Shown here piece after piece: positions 42,507 to 52,013 of a stretch of DNA of 64,000 nucleotides. The stretch comes from Agromyces cavernae (GTDB lineage: Bacteria > Actinomycetota > Actinomycetes > Actinomycetales > Microbacteriaceae): NCBI RefSeq assembly GCF_021044935.1, contig NZ_JAJNMP010000002.1, positions 372,001 through 436,000 on the forward strand. The letters are read 5' to 3'. Made by a program: the position numbers and the translations under genes. Numbering within the stretch: position 1 is the first letter of the stretch; the number at the start of each line of letters is the position of its first letter. The notes beneath the pieces are model-generated. The model saw nothing but the letters and a program-made list of their open reading frames with translations. It had not been told where the DNA came from and ran no database searches.

Positions 42507-44174
42507 ATGCGTGCTGCACACGTGACCGCCCCCTCGACGACGCGCAGGTCCGGCTTCCTCGCCGGCGCCGTCGCGCTCGTCACCACGATCTCGCTCGTCG
42601 GGTGCCAAGCGGCCGAGCCCGAGTCATCCGGCGATCCCGTCGAAGGCGGCACCCTCGTCTACGCGAGCGGCGACGCCGAGCCGACCTGCCTCGACCCGCA
42701 CGTCGGCGGCAACTACCCGCAGGCGCTCATCGCCGGGCAGTTCCTCGAGTCGCTCGTCTCGCGCGACGAGTCGGGCGAGATCATCCCGTGGCTCGCCGAG
42801 TCGTGGGAGCCCTCCGTCGACCAGCTCGCCTGGGAGTTCACGCTGCGCGAGGGCATCGAGTTCACCGATGGCACCCCCCTCGATGCCGAGGCCGTCAAGG
42901 TCAACGTCGAGCACCTGAAGGACCCGGCGACCCAGTCGTCGACGGGCTACCTCGCGATGGGCAAGGTCGAGTCGGTCGAGGTCGTCAGCGATCGCGTCGC
43001 CCGGTTCGTGCTGAGCGCGCCCGACAGCGCCCTGCTGGAGTCGCTCGCCCAGCCGTGGACGGCGATCCAATCGCCGGCCGGCATCGCCCGCGGCATGGAC
43101 GCGAACTGCCAGGCGCCCGTCGGCACGGGCCCGTTCATCGTCGACGAGTGGGTCAAGCAGGATCACGTGTCGCTCGTGCGCAACGACGACTACGCGTCGG
43201 CCCCGGCCGACGCCGCGCACACCGGCCCCGCCTATCTCGAGGGCATCGAGTGGCGGTTCGTGCCCGACTCTTCGACGCGCTACGCCGCACTGCAGGGCGG
43301 GCAGGTCGACGTGATCGACAACCCCCAGCCCGACACGATCGCCGCAGCCGAGGGCGACGACGCCTTCACGTGGATCGATGCACCGCGACCGGGCGCCTCG
43401 AACCGCATCGAGCTGAACTCCGGGCAGGCGCCGTTCGACGACGAACGCGTCCGTGAGGCGTTCATCCGCGCCGTCGCCGTGAACGACGGCATCGACTCGC
43501 TCTTCTTCGGCACCGCCGAGCGTTCGTACTCGCCGCTCTCGTCGGTCGAGCCGCTCGCCTACGCCGACGAGACGCTCTTCGCGTCCGACCTCGACGCGGC
43601 GAACACGCTCCTCGACGAAGCGGGCTGGACCGAGCGCGACGGCGACGGCACGCGCATGAAGGACGGCGTACGACTGACGCTCCGATTCCCCGTGAGCACC
43701 AACCAGTCGATCCCCGCCGAGCAGTCGCTGTTCGAGCAGGTCCAGGCCACGGCGAAGGAGGCCGGATTCGACGTGGTGATCTCGCTGCTCGACCTGTCGA
43801 GCTGGTACGGCGCGCTCTTCGCGCACGAGTACGAGATCGTGAGCGCACCGTACACGAAGGTCGGGCCCGACGTGCTGCGGATCCTGTACCACTCCGACAG
43901 CATCACGCCCGCGCCGAGCGGGTACTTCGCGAACCTCGCGCAGCTCGACGACCCCGAGGTCGACGCACTCCTCACCGGTGCGGCTTCGACGAGCGATCCG
44001 ACCGAGCGCGCGGCCCTCTACGAGCAGGCGCAGCAGCTGATCCTCGGCGGACACTACCTGCTGCCGTTGTACGACCAGCAGAACAGCTTCCTGCTCAGCG
44101 CGAACGTTCAGGGTGCGCGCGCCCTGCCGACGGTCTCGACACCGAGCTTCGCCGACGCGTGGCTCATCGACTGA
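42507..44174 (+). CDS. ABC transporter substrate-binding lipoprotein (SBP_bac_5, peptide/nickel type)
   Basis: 555 aa. The signal peptide ends in the lipobox LVGC (Cys about residue 33), so it is anchored outside the membrane. The family 5 core is visible: GGTLVYASGDAEPTCLDPHV, IIPWLAESWEPSVDQLAWEF, LREGIEFTDGTPLDAEAVKV, the GPFIVDEWVKQD region and DDERVREAFIRAV. An AAGGAA Shine-Dalgarno precedes ATG 42507, four bases away; longer in-frame readings lack support. First gene of an operon with two permeases and a fused ATPase. The substrate could be a peptide, opine or similar. Confidence 0.92.
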   Translation: MRAAHVTAPSTTRRSGFLAGAVALVTTISLVGCQAAEPESSGDPVEGGTLVYASGDAEPTCLDPHVGGNYPQALIAGQFLESLVSRDESGEIIPWLAESWEPSVDQLAWEFTLREGIEFTDGTPLDAEAVKVNVEHLKDPATQSSTGYLAMGKVESVEVVSDRVARFVLSAPDSALLESLAQPWTAIQSPAGIARGMDANCQAPVGTGPFIVDEWVKQDHVSLVRNDDYASAPADAAHTGPAYLEGIEWRFVPDSSTRYAALQGGQVDVIDNPQPDTIAAAEGDDAFTWIDAPRPGASNRIELNSGQAPFDDERVREAFIRAVAVNDGIDSLFFGTAERSYSPLSSVEPLAYADETLFASDLDAANTLLDEAGWTERDGDGTRMKDGVRLTLRFPVSTNQSIPAEQSLFEQVQATAKEAGFDVVISLLDLSSWYGALFAHEYEIVSAPYTKVGPDVLRILYHSDSITPAPSGYFANLAQLDDPEVDALLTGAASTSDPTERAALYEQAQQLILGGHYLLPLYDQQNSFLLSANVQGARALPTVSTPSFADAWLID

Positions 44175-45133
44175 GCGGCGGGCGTCGCGGCGACCGGCCG
44201 CTGCGGCACTTCGTGCTCCTCCTCGGCGGTGCCGTCTTCGTCATGTGGGCGGTGGCGACGCTGACGTTCTTCGCCATCCGCCTGATCCCCGGCGACCCCG
44301 CGCAGGCGATCCTCGGCGGTCCGGGCTCGCAGGCCTCCCAGGAGGCGCTCGACCAGGTCCGGCGCGACTACGGGCTCGACCAGCCGCTGCTCCTGCAGTA
44401 CTTCGCGATGCTCGGTCGCCTGCTCACTGGCGACCTCGGCGACTCGTACGCGCTGAAGATCCCCGTCGCCGAACTGCTCGGTGCGCAGATCGGCGGCACG
44501 CTGCTGCTGGCGGTGCTCTCACTCGCGCTCGCGTGGGTGCTCGCGTTGGCGCTCTCACTCGTGTCGACCGGTCGCGGACGCATCGCGACGGCCATCGGCG
44601 AGGGCGTGGAGCTGACGGCCGCCGCACTCCCCCAGTTCTGGCTGGCCGCGGTGCTCATCGCGATCTTCAGCACCGGGCTCGGTTGGTTCCCGCCGGTCGC
44701 GACCGGCACGGCGTCGGGACTCGTGCTCCCCGTCGTGACGCTCGCGATCCCGCTCGCCGGGTTCCTCGCGCAGGTGATGCGCGAGAGCCTGCTCGACGCG
44801 ATGACGCAGCCGTTCGTGGTCTCGGCGCGGGCACGCGGCGAGAGCGCGGTCGGCGTGCGCCTGAGGCACACGATCCGCCACGCGGCGCTGCCCGGCATCA
44901 GCCTCTCGGGCTGGGCGCTCGGCTGGTTGCTCTCGGGAGCCGTCGTCGTCGAGACGATCTTCGCGATCCCGGGTCTCGGCAGGACGCTGCTGCAGGCGGT
45001 CACCCTGCGCGACATCCCCGTCGTCACCGGGGTGGTGCTGCTCATCGCGCTCGTGTACGTCGTGATGACCGTGCTGACGGATGTCGCCTCGCGCACCGCC
45101 GACCCGAGGCTGCGGCAGGAGGCAGGCCGATGA
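44159..45133 (+). CDS. ABC transporter permease, DppB-like
   Basis: 324 aa, six transmembrane helices. N-terminal FVMWAVATLTFFAIRLIPGDP and DYGLDQPLLLQYFAML are typical of DppB/OppB permeases. The EAA loop follows MTQPFVVSARARGES, and GAVVVETIFAIPGLGRTLLQAV is the conserved C-terminal block. The GTG start at 44159 overlaps the binding-protein gene by 16 bases. Pairs with the next gene to form the channel. Confidence 0.93.
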   Translation: MAHRLSGGRRGDRPLRHFVLLLGGAVFVMWAVATLTFFAIRLIPGDPAQAILGGPGSQASQEALDQVRRDYGLDQPLLLQYFAMLGRLLTGDLGDSYALKIPVAELLGAQIGGTLLLAVLSLALAWVLALALSLVSTGRGRIATAIGEGVELTAAALPQFWLAAVLIAIFSTGLGWFPPVATGTASGLVLPVVTLAIPLAGFLAQVMRESLLDAMTQPFVVSARARGESAVGVRLRHTIRHAALPGISLSGWALGWLLSGAVVVETIFAIPGLGRTLLQAVTLRDIPVVTGVVLLIALVYVVMTVLTDVASRTADPRLRQEAGR

Positions 45134-46011
45134 GCGAGCTCGAACTGCGCCAGACGACGATCGACGCCGAGGTCGCGCACGCGCCCCGCAGGCGTGCGCG
45201 GATCGCCCGCCTGCCGCGGGCGGGCACCGTCGTCGCCGGGGCGTTCGTGCTGTTCCTGCTCGCGGCGACCGTCGTCCCGGGCCTTCTCGAGACGCAGGAC
45301 CCGAACCGGATCTCTCCGAGCGAGGCGTTCGATTCGCCGTCGCTCGCGCACTGGTTCGGCACCGACGAGTCGGGGCGCGACATCTACAGCCGCGTCGTCG
45401 CCGGCACGGGCACGTCGTTGCTCATCGGCGTGACGGCGACGTTCATCGGCCTCGCGTTCGGGCTCGTGCTCGGCGTGCTCGCCGGGTTCGGCGGGCGCGT
45501 CGTCGACTACGGCGTGAACCGGCTCGTCGAGGTGCTCTTCGCGTTCCCGGGGCTCCTGCTCGCGCTGCTCGTGATCGTCGTCTACGGGCCCGGGCCCGTC
45601 ACAGCCACGATCGCGGTCGGGCTCTCGACCGCGCCGGGATACGCACGCATCATCCGCGGGCAGTTCGTGGCCATCCGCTCGTCGCAGTACGTCGAGGCGG
45701 CCCGCGTGCTCGGGCACTCGCGCGGACGCATCATCGCACGACATGTGCTGCCGAACGCACTCATCCCGATCTTCGTGCTCGCGACGCTCGGCGTCGGCCA
45801 GGCCATCGTGTGGGCGGCGGCGCTCAGCTACCTCGGCCTCGGTGCGCAGCCGCCCGCCGCCGAGTGGGGTGCGATGCTCGCGGCCGGTCGCACGTACCTC
45901 TCGGTCGCCTGGTGGATGACAGTGTTCCCAGGCCTCATGATCGTCGGCACCACGATCTCGACGACGGTGCTGGGCCGCGCGCTCGCCCGCCGTGGACGGG
46001 GTGACGCGTGA
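45130..46011 (+). CDS. ABC transporter permease, DppC-like
   Basis: 293 aa. LAHWFGTDESGRDIYSRVV at about residue 75 is the hallmark of DppC/OppC permeases. The EAA loop is YVEAARVLGHSRGRIIARHVLPN, and LGLGAQPPAAEWGAMLAAGR follows. It starts in an ATGA overlap with the DppB-like gene, and the GTG of the ATPase overlaps its stop, so the four genes are translationally coupled. Confidence 0.93.
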   Translation: MSELELRQTTIDAEVAHAPRRRARIARLPRAGTVVAGAFVLFLLAATVVPGLLETQDPNRISPSEAFDSPSLAHWFGTDESGRDIYSRVVAGTGTSLLIGVTATFIGLAFGLVLGVLAGFGGRVVDYGVNRLVEVLFAFPGLLLALLVIVVYGPGPVTATIAVGLSTAPGYARIIRGQFVAIRSSQYVEAARVLGHSRGRIIARHVLPNALIPIFVLATLGVGQAIVWAAALSYLGLGAQPPAAEWGAMLAAGRTYLSVAWWMTVFPGLMIVGTTISTTVLGRALARRGRGDA

Positions 46012-47669
46012 CCAGCCCGACGACCCGACCGCTCCTCGACGTCGCCGACCTGCGCGTCGCATTCGGCGACACCGAGGTCGTGCGCGGCGTAACGTTCTCG
46101 ATCGCTGCGGGCGAGTGCGTCGCGATCGTCGGCGAGTCCGGGTCGGGAAAGTCGGTGACGGCGCGCGCGCTGCTCGGCATGGCCGGTCGGGGCTCGCATA
46201 CGGAGTCGAGCGTGCTGCGCGTCGGCGGTCGCGAACTCGGCGGCGCGGGCGAACGCGAGTGGCGTCGTGCACGCGGACGCGATGTCGGGCTCATCCTGCA
46301 GGACGCGCTCGTCTCACTCGATCCGCTCCGGCCGGTGGGCCGCGAGATCGACGACCCCCTGCGCATCCACGAACGGATGTCTCTGCCCGAGCGACGCGCA
46401 CGCGTGCACGAACTCCTCGCGTCCGTCGGCATGCCCGATCCCGACTTCGCCGCCCGGCGACGTTCGGGCGAGCTGTCGGGCGGCTTGCGACAGCGCGCGC
46501 TCATCGCGGCGGCGATCGCGCTCGACCCGCCGCTGCTCATCGCCGACGAGCCCACCACGGCCCTCGATGCGACCGTGCAGGCGCGCATTCTCGCGCTCAT
46601 CGGTGAGATCCAGTCGCGCGGTACCGGGATCCTGCTCATCAGCCACGACCTCGCCGTCGTCGGGCACCTCGCCGACCGGATCCTCGTGATGCGCGCCGGC
46701 GAGATCATCGAGTCCGGCACTGCGGCCGAGGTGCTCGGCGCCCCCCGGGAGCCCTACACGCGACAGCTCATCGCCGCCGTGCCGAGCGAGGTCCCGCGAG
46801 GCGTTCCCCTTGCGCGATCCGAACCTCCGATCCCGATCGCGGTCGACCGCTCCGCGTCGCGGTCCCCGGCGCTCGTGGCGATCGCCGCGAATGAGCCACC
46901 GCTCCTCGCGATCGATCACGTGAGCAAGACCTTCGCCGTGCCGGGCGGCCGCTTCACCGCCGTCGAAGACGTCTCGCTCGAGGTGCGCCGCGGCGAGACC
47001 GTGGGGCTCGTCGGCGAGTCGGGGTCGGGCAAGACGACGCTCGCGCGCCTCGCGCTCGGGCTCACGACGCCCGACACCGGCGAGGTGACCCTCGACGGCG
47101 CACCGTGGTCGCGGCTCGATGAGCGAACCCGGCGGCCCGCGCGTCGCCGCATCGGGGCGATCTACCAGGATCCGCTCAGCTCCTTCGATCCCCGCTGGAG
47201 CGTCGGGCGGATCCTCGCCGACGCTTGGAACGTCGGTGCTCCCGGCCGCCACCCGCGCACCGCGGACCACGCGATCGCCGAGCTCCTCGAACAGGTCGGG
47301 CTCGAGGCATCCGTCGCCCGCCGGCGACCGCTCACCCTCTCGGGCGGCCAACGACAGCGCGTGGCGATCGCGCGCGCGCTCGCCGCGTCGCCCGAGATCC
47401 TGATCTGCGACGAGCCCGTCTCGGCGCTCGACGTCACCATCCAGGCGCAGATCCTCGACCTGCTCGACGACCTGCAGCGCGAGCGCGGGCTCGCGCTGCT
47501 GTTCATCTCGCACGACCTCGGGGTCGTGGCGCACATGGCCGATCGCGTCGCGGTGATGCAGGCGGGCCGCATCGTCGAGGCCGGTGCCGCCGATCGGGTC
47601 CTCGCCGAGCCCGAGCACCCGTACACCACCCGGCTCGTCGCCGACGCGCCGCGTCTCACGCGCGCCTGA
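46008..47669 (+). CDS. fused dipeptide-type ABC transporter ATPase (DppD-DppF in one chain)
   Basis: 553 aa with two complete ATPase domains. Domain 1 (about 10-260): Walker A GESGSGKSV, signature LSGGLRQRAL, Walker B LLIADEPTTALD. Domain 2 (about 300-550): Walker A GESGSGKTT, signature LSGGQRQRVA, Walker B ILICDEPVSALD. The oligopeptide-specific C-terminal extension (YTRQLIAAVPS; YTTRLVADAPR) follows each. The fusion replaces separate DppD and DppF subunits and completes the transporter. GTG start in a four-base overlap. Confidence 0.93.
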   Translation: MTSPTTRPLLDVADLRVAFGDTEVVRGVTFSIAAGECVAIVGESGSGKSVTARALLGMAGRGSHTESSVLRVGGRELGGAGEREWRRARGRDVGLILQDALVSLDPLRPVGREIDDPLRIHERMSLPERRARVHELLASVGMPDPDFAARRRSGELSGGLRQRALIAAAIALDPPLLIADEPTTALDATVQARILALIGEIQSRGTGILLISHDLAVVGHLADRILVMRAGEIIESGTAAEVLGAPREPYTRQLIAAVPSEVPRGVPLARSEPPIPIAVDRSASRSPALVAIAANEPPLLAIDHVSKTFAVPGGRFTAVEDVSLEVRRGETVGLVGESGSGKTTLARLALGLTTPDTGEVTLDGAPWSRLDERTRRPARRRIGAIYQDPLSSFDPRWSVGRILADAWNVGAPGRHPRTADHAIAELLEQVGLEASVARRRPLTLSGGQRQRVAIARALAASPEILICDEPVSALDVTIQAQILDLLDDLQRERGLALLFISHDLGVVAHMADRVAVMQAGRIVEAGAADRVLAEPEHPYTTRLVADAPRLTRA

Positions 47670-47805
47670 ACTATCGCAGCCGCGTCGCGGAAGGCGCGCC
47701 ATTCCGCGGGCTACGGTGACGGCGGCGCGCTCCGGTAGGCTGGATCGTCGCACATTCAGGCACCTCCCGATTGACTCGGTGCCGCCGATATCGAACCGGA
47801 GCATC

Positions 47806-50388
47806 ATGACCGACACCGCTCGCATTCCCGACAAGCCCGCGCTCGAAGGCCTCGAATCGGTCTGGGGGGGCACGTGGGAGCGCGAGGGCACCTACCGGTT
47901 CGACCGCGGCACGGCCGGTCGCGAGCAGATCTACTCGATCGACACGCCCCCGCCCACGGCGTCGGGCTCGCTGCACGTCGGCCACGTGTTCTCGTTCACG
48001 CACACCGACCTCGTCGCGCGCTTCCAGCGCATGCGCGGCAAGCACGTCTTCTACCCGATGGGCTGGGACGACAACGGCCTGCCCACCGAGCGCCGCGTGC
48101 AGAACTACTACGGCGTGCGCTGCGACCCGACCCTGCCCTACGACCCCGACTTCACCCCGCCCTTCGAGGGCGCCGACGGCAAGAGCGTGAAGGCGGCCGA
48201 CCAGATCCCGATCAGTCGGCGCAACTTCATCGAACTGTGCGAGCGCCTCACGGTCGAAGACGAGCAGCACTTCGAGGCGCTCTTCCGCATGCTCGGCCTG
48301 TCGGTCGACTGGACCCAGACCTACCGCACCATCGCCGACGAGGCGCTCTTCACCTCGCAGCTCGCCTTCATCCGCAACGTCGAGCGCGGCGAGGCCTACC
48401 AGGCGCTCGCGCCGACGCTGTGGGATGTCACGTTCCGCACGGCCGTCGCACAGGCCGAGCTCGAGGACCGCGAGCAGACGGGCCACTATCACCGCGTGTC
48501 GTTCCACCGCCCCGACGGCGGCGTCATCGAGATCGAGACGAGCCGCCCCGAGCTGATCCCGGCGTGCGTGGCACTCGTCGCGCACCCCGACGACGAGCGC
48601 TACCAGCCGCTGTTCGGTACGACCGTCACCACGCCCGTCTTCGGCGTCGAGGTGCCGGTGGTCGCGCATCACCTCGCCCAGAAGGACAAGGGCACGGGCA
48701 TCGCGATGATCTGCACGTTCGGCGACGTCACCGACGTCGTGTGGTGGCGTGAGCTCGACCTGCCCAACCGCGCGATCATCGGGTTCGACGGCCGCATCAT
48801 CGCCGAGGTCCCCCAGGCGATCACCTCCGAGGCCGGACGTGCGGCCTACGCCGAGCTCGCCGGCAAGACGACCTTCTCGGCGAAGCAGGCCGTCGTGCAG
48901 CAGCTGCGCGACTCGGGCGACCTGCTCGCCGACCCCAAGGCCGTCACGCACCCGGTGAAGTTCTACGAGAAGGGCGACCGGCCGCTCGAGATCGTCTCGA
49001 CGCGTCAGTGGTACATCCGCAACGGCGCGCGCGACGATCAGCTTCGTGAACGGCTGATCTCGCACGGGCGCGACATCGACTGGCACCCCGACTTCATGCG
49101 GGTGCGCTACGAGAACTGGGTCGAGGGACTCTCGGGTGACTGGCTCATCTCGCGACAGCGCTTCTTCGGCGTGCCGATCCCGGTGTGGTATCCGCTCGAT
49201 GACGCCGGCGACCCGAAGTTCGACGAGCCCATCATCGCCACGCGCGACCTGCTGCCCGTCGATCCGTCGTCGGCGCCCGCACCCGGATTCGACGAGGCCC
49301 AGCGCGGCGCGCCCGGCGGCTTCATCGGCGAGCACGACATCATGGACACGTGGGCGACCTCGTCGCTCACGCCGCAGCTCGCGGGCGGCTGGGAGCGCGA
49401 TCCCGAACTCTGGAACCTCGTGTTCCCCTACTCGATGCGCCCGCAGGCTCAGGACATCATCCGCACCTGGCTGTTCTCGACGGTGCTGCGCGCCGAACTC
49501 GAGCACGGCGAGAAGCCCTGGTCGAACGCGGCGATCTCGGGCTTCATCGTCGATCCCGACCGCAAGAAGATGTCGAAGTCGAAGGGCAACGTCGTCACTC
49601 CCACCGGGCTGCTCGAGCAGCACGGCTCCGACGCGGTGCGCTACTGGGCGGCCTCGTCGCGCCTCGGCACCGACGCGGCGTTCGATCCGCAGAACCCGAC
49701 CCAGGTGAAGATCGGTCGCCGCCTTGCGATCAAGGTGCTCAACGCGGCGAAGTTCATCCTCGCCTTCGACGGACGCGCCGATGCCCCCGTCACCGTGCCG
49801 GTCGATCGCAGCATGCTCGCCGAGCTCGCCTCGGTGGTCGATCGCGCCACGCGTGCATTCGACGCCTACGACCACGCCAGGGCGCTCGAGGTGGGCGAGA
49901 CCTTCTTCTGGACCTTCTGCGACGACTACCTCGAGCTCGTGAAGGAGCGTGCCTACGGCGCACCGAGCTCCGAGCAGGCCTCGGCGGTCGCGGCACTGAA
50001 GACCGCGCTCGACGTGATGCTGCGGCTCTTCGCGCCGGTGATCCCGTTCGCCACCGAAGAGGCGTGGCGGTGGTCGCACGACACGTCGGTGCACCTCGCC
50101 TCGTGGCCGACGGGCGACGACCTGACCGCGCGCGGCGAGGCCGGCAGCGAGCTGCTCGAGCTCGCGAGCCTGGCCCTCACCGGCATCCGCCGCGCCAAGA
50201 CCGATGCCAAGGCATCGCAGAAGACGCCCGTGCTCAGCGCGACGATCGTCGCGCCCGCGGCGTCGATCGCGCTGCTGAACTCCGTGGCGGCCGACCTGCG
50301 GGCGGTGGGCCGCATCGCCGAGCTCGGCTTCGTCGAGGGCGAGGCGTTCGAGGTTCGCGATGTCGCCCTCGAAGCGCCGTCGGAGTAG
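47806..50388 (+). CDS. valS: valyl-tRNA synthetase, archaeal-like type
   Basis: Charges tRNA-Val and edits Thr. 860 aa. The class I signatures are HVGH (residues 57-60, in PPPTASGSLHVGHVFSFTHT) and KMSKS (in DRKKMSKSKGNVV). The reading PMGWDDNGLPTERRVQNYYG, and the absence of the long coiled-coil C-terminal arm of the E. coli enzyme, are features of the archaeal/rickettsial ValS group. ATG 47806 has GGAG four bases upstream. Monocistronic or leading into the GNAT gene. Confidence 0.95.
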   Translation: MTDTARIPDKPALEGLESVWGGTWEREGTYRFDRGTAGREQIYSIDTPPPTASGSLHVGHVFSFTHTDLVARFQRMRGKHVFYPMGWDDNGLPTERRVQNYYGVRCDPTLPYDPDFTPPFEGADGKSVKAADQIPISRRNFIELCERLTVEDEQHFEALFRMLGLSVDWTQTYRTIADEALFTSQLAFIRNVERGEAYQALAPTLWDVTFRTAVAQAELEDREQTGHYHRVSFHRPDGGVIEIETSRPELIPACVALVAHPDDERYQPLFGTTVTTPVFGVEVPVVAHHLAQKDKGTGIAMICTFGDVTDVVWWRELDLPNRAIIGFDGRIIAEVPQAITSEAGRAAYAELAGKTTFSAKQAVVQQLRDSGDLLADPKAVTHPVKFYEKGDRPLEIVSTRQWYIRNGARDDQLRERLISHGRDIDWHPDFMRVRYENWVEGLSGDWLISRQRFFGVPIPVWYPLDDAGDPKFDEPIIATRDLLPVDPSSAPAPGFDEAQRGAPGGFIGEHDIMDTWATSSLTPQLAGGWERDPELWNLVFPYSMRPQAQDIIRTWLFSTVLRAELEHGEKPWSNAAISGFIVDPDRKKMSKSKGNVVTPTGLLEQHGSDAVRYWAASSRLGTDAAFDPQNPTQVKIGRRLAIKVLNAAKFILAFDGRADAPVTVPVDRSMLAELASVVDRATRAFDAYDHARALEVGETFFWTFCDDYLELVKERAYGAPSSEQASAVAALKTALDVMLRLFAPVIPFATEEAWRWSHDTSVHLASWPTGDDLTARGEAGSELLELASLALTGIRRAKTDAKASQKTPVLSATIVAPAASIALLNSVAADLRAVGRIAELGFVEGEAFEVRDVALEAPSE

Positions 50389-50406
50389 GCAGAACAAGGG
50401 GGAATC

Positions 50407-50853
50407 ATGACGTACGAGATCCGACCCGTCACCGACGACGACTTCTTCGGCTGGATGCCGCTCTTCGAGGCGTACTGCCGGTTCTACGAGTCCGAGCTCG
50501 ACGACGCCAAGGCGCTCACCGTGTGGACCTGGCTGCGCGACGAGCACGACCCGCTCGATGCGGTGCTCGCGATCGACGACGAGGGGCGGCCCATAGGCCT
50601 CGCCCACTTCCGCGTCGTGCCCGACTCGCTGCTCGCGACGAGGGCGATCCACCTCGACGACCTGTTCGTCGACCCCGAACACCGTGGCGACGGCGCCGGC
50701 CGGGCGCTCATCGAGTACGTGCACGCCCGCGCCGCCGAGCACGGCACCGGCGGCGTGCGCTGGATCACGGCGGCCGACAACGCCGAGGCGCAGAAGCTCT
50801 ACGACTCGATCGCCCGTCGCACGAGCTGGATCACCTACGAGATGGACGCCTGA
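50407..50853 (+). CDS. GNAT family N-acetyltransferase
   Basis: 148 aa. Acetyl-CoA-dependent acyl transfer. Motif A is HLDDLFVDPEHRGDGAGRAL with the R-G-D-G-A-G pyrophosphate loop (about residues 83-102). ITAADNAEAQKLYDSIAR near the C-terminus is the usual N-x3-A-x2-L-Y segment. AAGGGGGAATC precedes the ATG. It overlaps the next small gene by one base (TGATG). Substrate unknown. Confidence 0.92.
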   Translation: MTYEIRPVTDDDFFGWMPLFEAYCRFYESELDDAKALTVWTWLRDEHDPLDAVLAIDDEGRPIGLAHFRVVPDSLLATRAIHLDDLFVDPEHRGDGAGRALIEYVHARAAEHGTGGVRWITAADNAEAQKLYDSIARRTSWITYEMDA

Positions 50854-51077
50854 TGCGGCTCGGAACCCGGTGGGCGTTCGGCGACGAGCCGCCGGCTTCG
50901 GTGCCCGCAGAACTGCGTCCGCGGATCGCCGCGGCCGAGGAGCGCGCGGGCGGCGACGGCAGCGGCCGGCACTGGACGCTCACGTGGCTCGAAGGGCGCC
51001 CGATCGCCGAACTCGACGACGGCACCGTCGTGAGCGACGTGATCGCCGACGCGCTCGACGGCGACGAGGACTGGTAG
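50853..51077 (+). CDS. small conserved hypothetical protein
   Basis: 74 aa, acidic at its C-terminus (DVIADALDGDEDW). MRLGTRWAFGDEPPASVPAE and HWTLTWLEGRPIAELDDG are reminiscent of a small actinobacterial family found beside acetyltransferases, but I know no function. TGATG coupling to the GNAT gene suggests joint expression. Confidence 0.7.
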   Translation: MRLGTRWAFGDEPPASVPAELRPRIAAAEERAGGDGSGRHWTLTWLEGRPIAELDDGTVVSDVIADALDGDEDW

Positions 51078-51083
51078 CGACCG

Positions 51084-51105
51084 GCACCCGAGGGCGAACG
51101 GGTGC
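51084..51105. terminator. hairpin between convergent genes
   Basis: 7-bp arms GCACCCG/CGGGTGC (51084-51090 and 51099-51105) with an 8-base loop, seven bases after the stop at 51077 and facing the methyltransferase stop at 51138. No U-run. Confidence 0.5.
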
Positions 51106-51137
51106 GGCGATCGTCGTCGACCGTGGTGCGGGTCCGA

Positions 51138-51965
51138 TCAGGCGCGACCGAGGATCTCGCCGTGCGGCATGAGGAACCAGCCGTTGTCGTCGGCAGCCCA
51201 GTCGCGCCACGCTGCGGCGACGCGCTGCAGCTCGTCGGGATTCGAGTGACCGGACTCGATCGCGTGCGCGGCGAACCTCGACTCGGTGGCGCGCTCGGCC
51301 CATGAGCCGCCCCACCATTCACGTTCGAGCGCCGACGAGAACACCCAGGTGCTGCCGCCGACCGCGAGATCGTGGAATCCGGCTTCGCGGGCCCATTGCT
51401 TGAGGTGGCGACCGGCGTGCGCGTCTCCACCGTTCCACTCGTGCACGTCGTGGTACAGCTCGAGCCAGCGGCTGAGCCCGACCGATGCGGGGCTCCAGAT
51501 CACGCCGCCGTAGTCGACGTCGCGGGCCGCGACAAGCCCGCCCGGCTTCAATACGCGACGCCACTCGCGCATCGCGTCGACCGGTCGGGCGAGGTGCTGC
51601 AGCACCTGGTGCGCGTGGACGATGTCGAACGTGTCATCGTCGAAGTCGAGTGCGTATGCGTCGCCGACGTGGAAGTCGACATTCGAGACGCCCTCGCTGC
51701 GGGCGAGGCCGGTGGCGCGATCGACCACTTCGCTCGAGGCGTCGATGCCGATGACGCTGCCCGGGCGTACCCGCCGGGCGAGGTCGATGGTGATCGTGCC
51801 GGGCCCGCTTCCGACGTCGAGCACCCTGGCGCCCTCGCGCAGGTGGGGTGCGAGGTACGCGGCGGAATTGTCGACGGTGCGCCACGAGTGGATGCGCAGG
51901 ACGCTCTCGTGGTGGCCGTGCGTGTAGGCGTCACGTGGCGCGACTTCGGGCCGTTCGATGTCCAT
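51138..51965 (-). CDS. class I SAM-dependent methyltransferase
   Basis: 275 aa. SAM-binding motif I is VLDVGSGPGTITIDLA (about residues 48-63), motif II region IGIDASSEVV, then DFHVGDAYALDFDDDTFDIV and LKPGGLVAARDVDYGGV. The N-terminal HGHHESVLRIHSWRTVDNSA and C-terminal layout resemble UbiE/type 11 methyltransferases, but the substrate is unknown. The start ATG lies six bases after TAGGCT. Divergent from the peptidase gene. Confidence 0.9.
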   Translation of the reverse strand: MDIERPEVAPRDAYTHGHHESVLRIHSWRTVDNSAAYLAPHLREGARVLDVGSGPGTITIDLARRVRPGSVIGIDASSEVVDRATGLARSEGVSNVDFHVGDAYALDFDDDTFDIVHAHQVLQHLARPVDAMREWRRVLKPGGLVAARDVDYGGVIWSPASVGLSRWLELYHDVHEWNGGDAHAGRHLKQWAREAGFHDLAVGGSTWVFSSALEREWWGGSWAERATESRFAAHAIESGHSNPDELQRVAAAWRDWAADDNGWFLMPHGEILGRA

Positions 51966-51971
51966 GATCTG

Positions 51972-52013
51972 AGCCTAGGCTCCCACGCCCTCGCGTGGCG
52001 CCCGAAGTAGTGT
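51972..52013. promoter_or_regulatory. divergent leaderless promoters, methyltransferase / M3 peptidase
   Basis: Minus strand TAGGCT (51972-51977), six bases before the methyltransferase ATG. Plus strand TAGTGT (52008-52013), six bases before the peptidase ATG. Both genes lack Shine-Dalgarno sequences. Confidence 0.6.

Noticed and set aside
44368..46272. Long minus-strand frame opposite the DppB/DppC permeases
   Set aside because: The permease genes have complete family motifs and four-base couplings; the opposite frame is Arg/Glu-rich filler.
47671..50742. Long minus-strand open frame opposite valS
   Set aside because: Complementary-frame artefact of valS and the GNAT gene; no start signal, no family motif.
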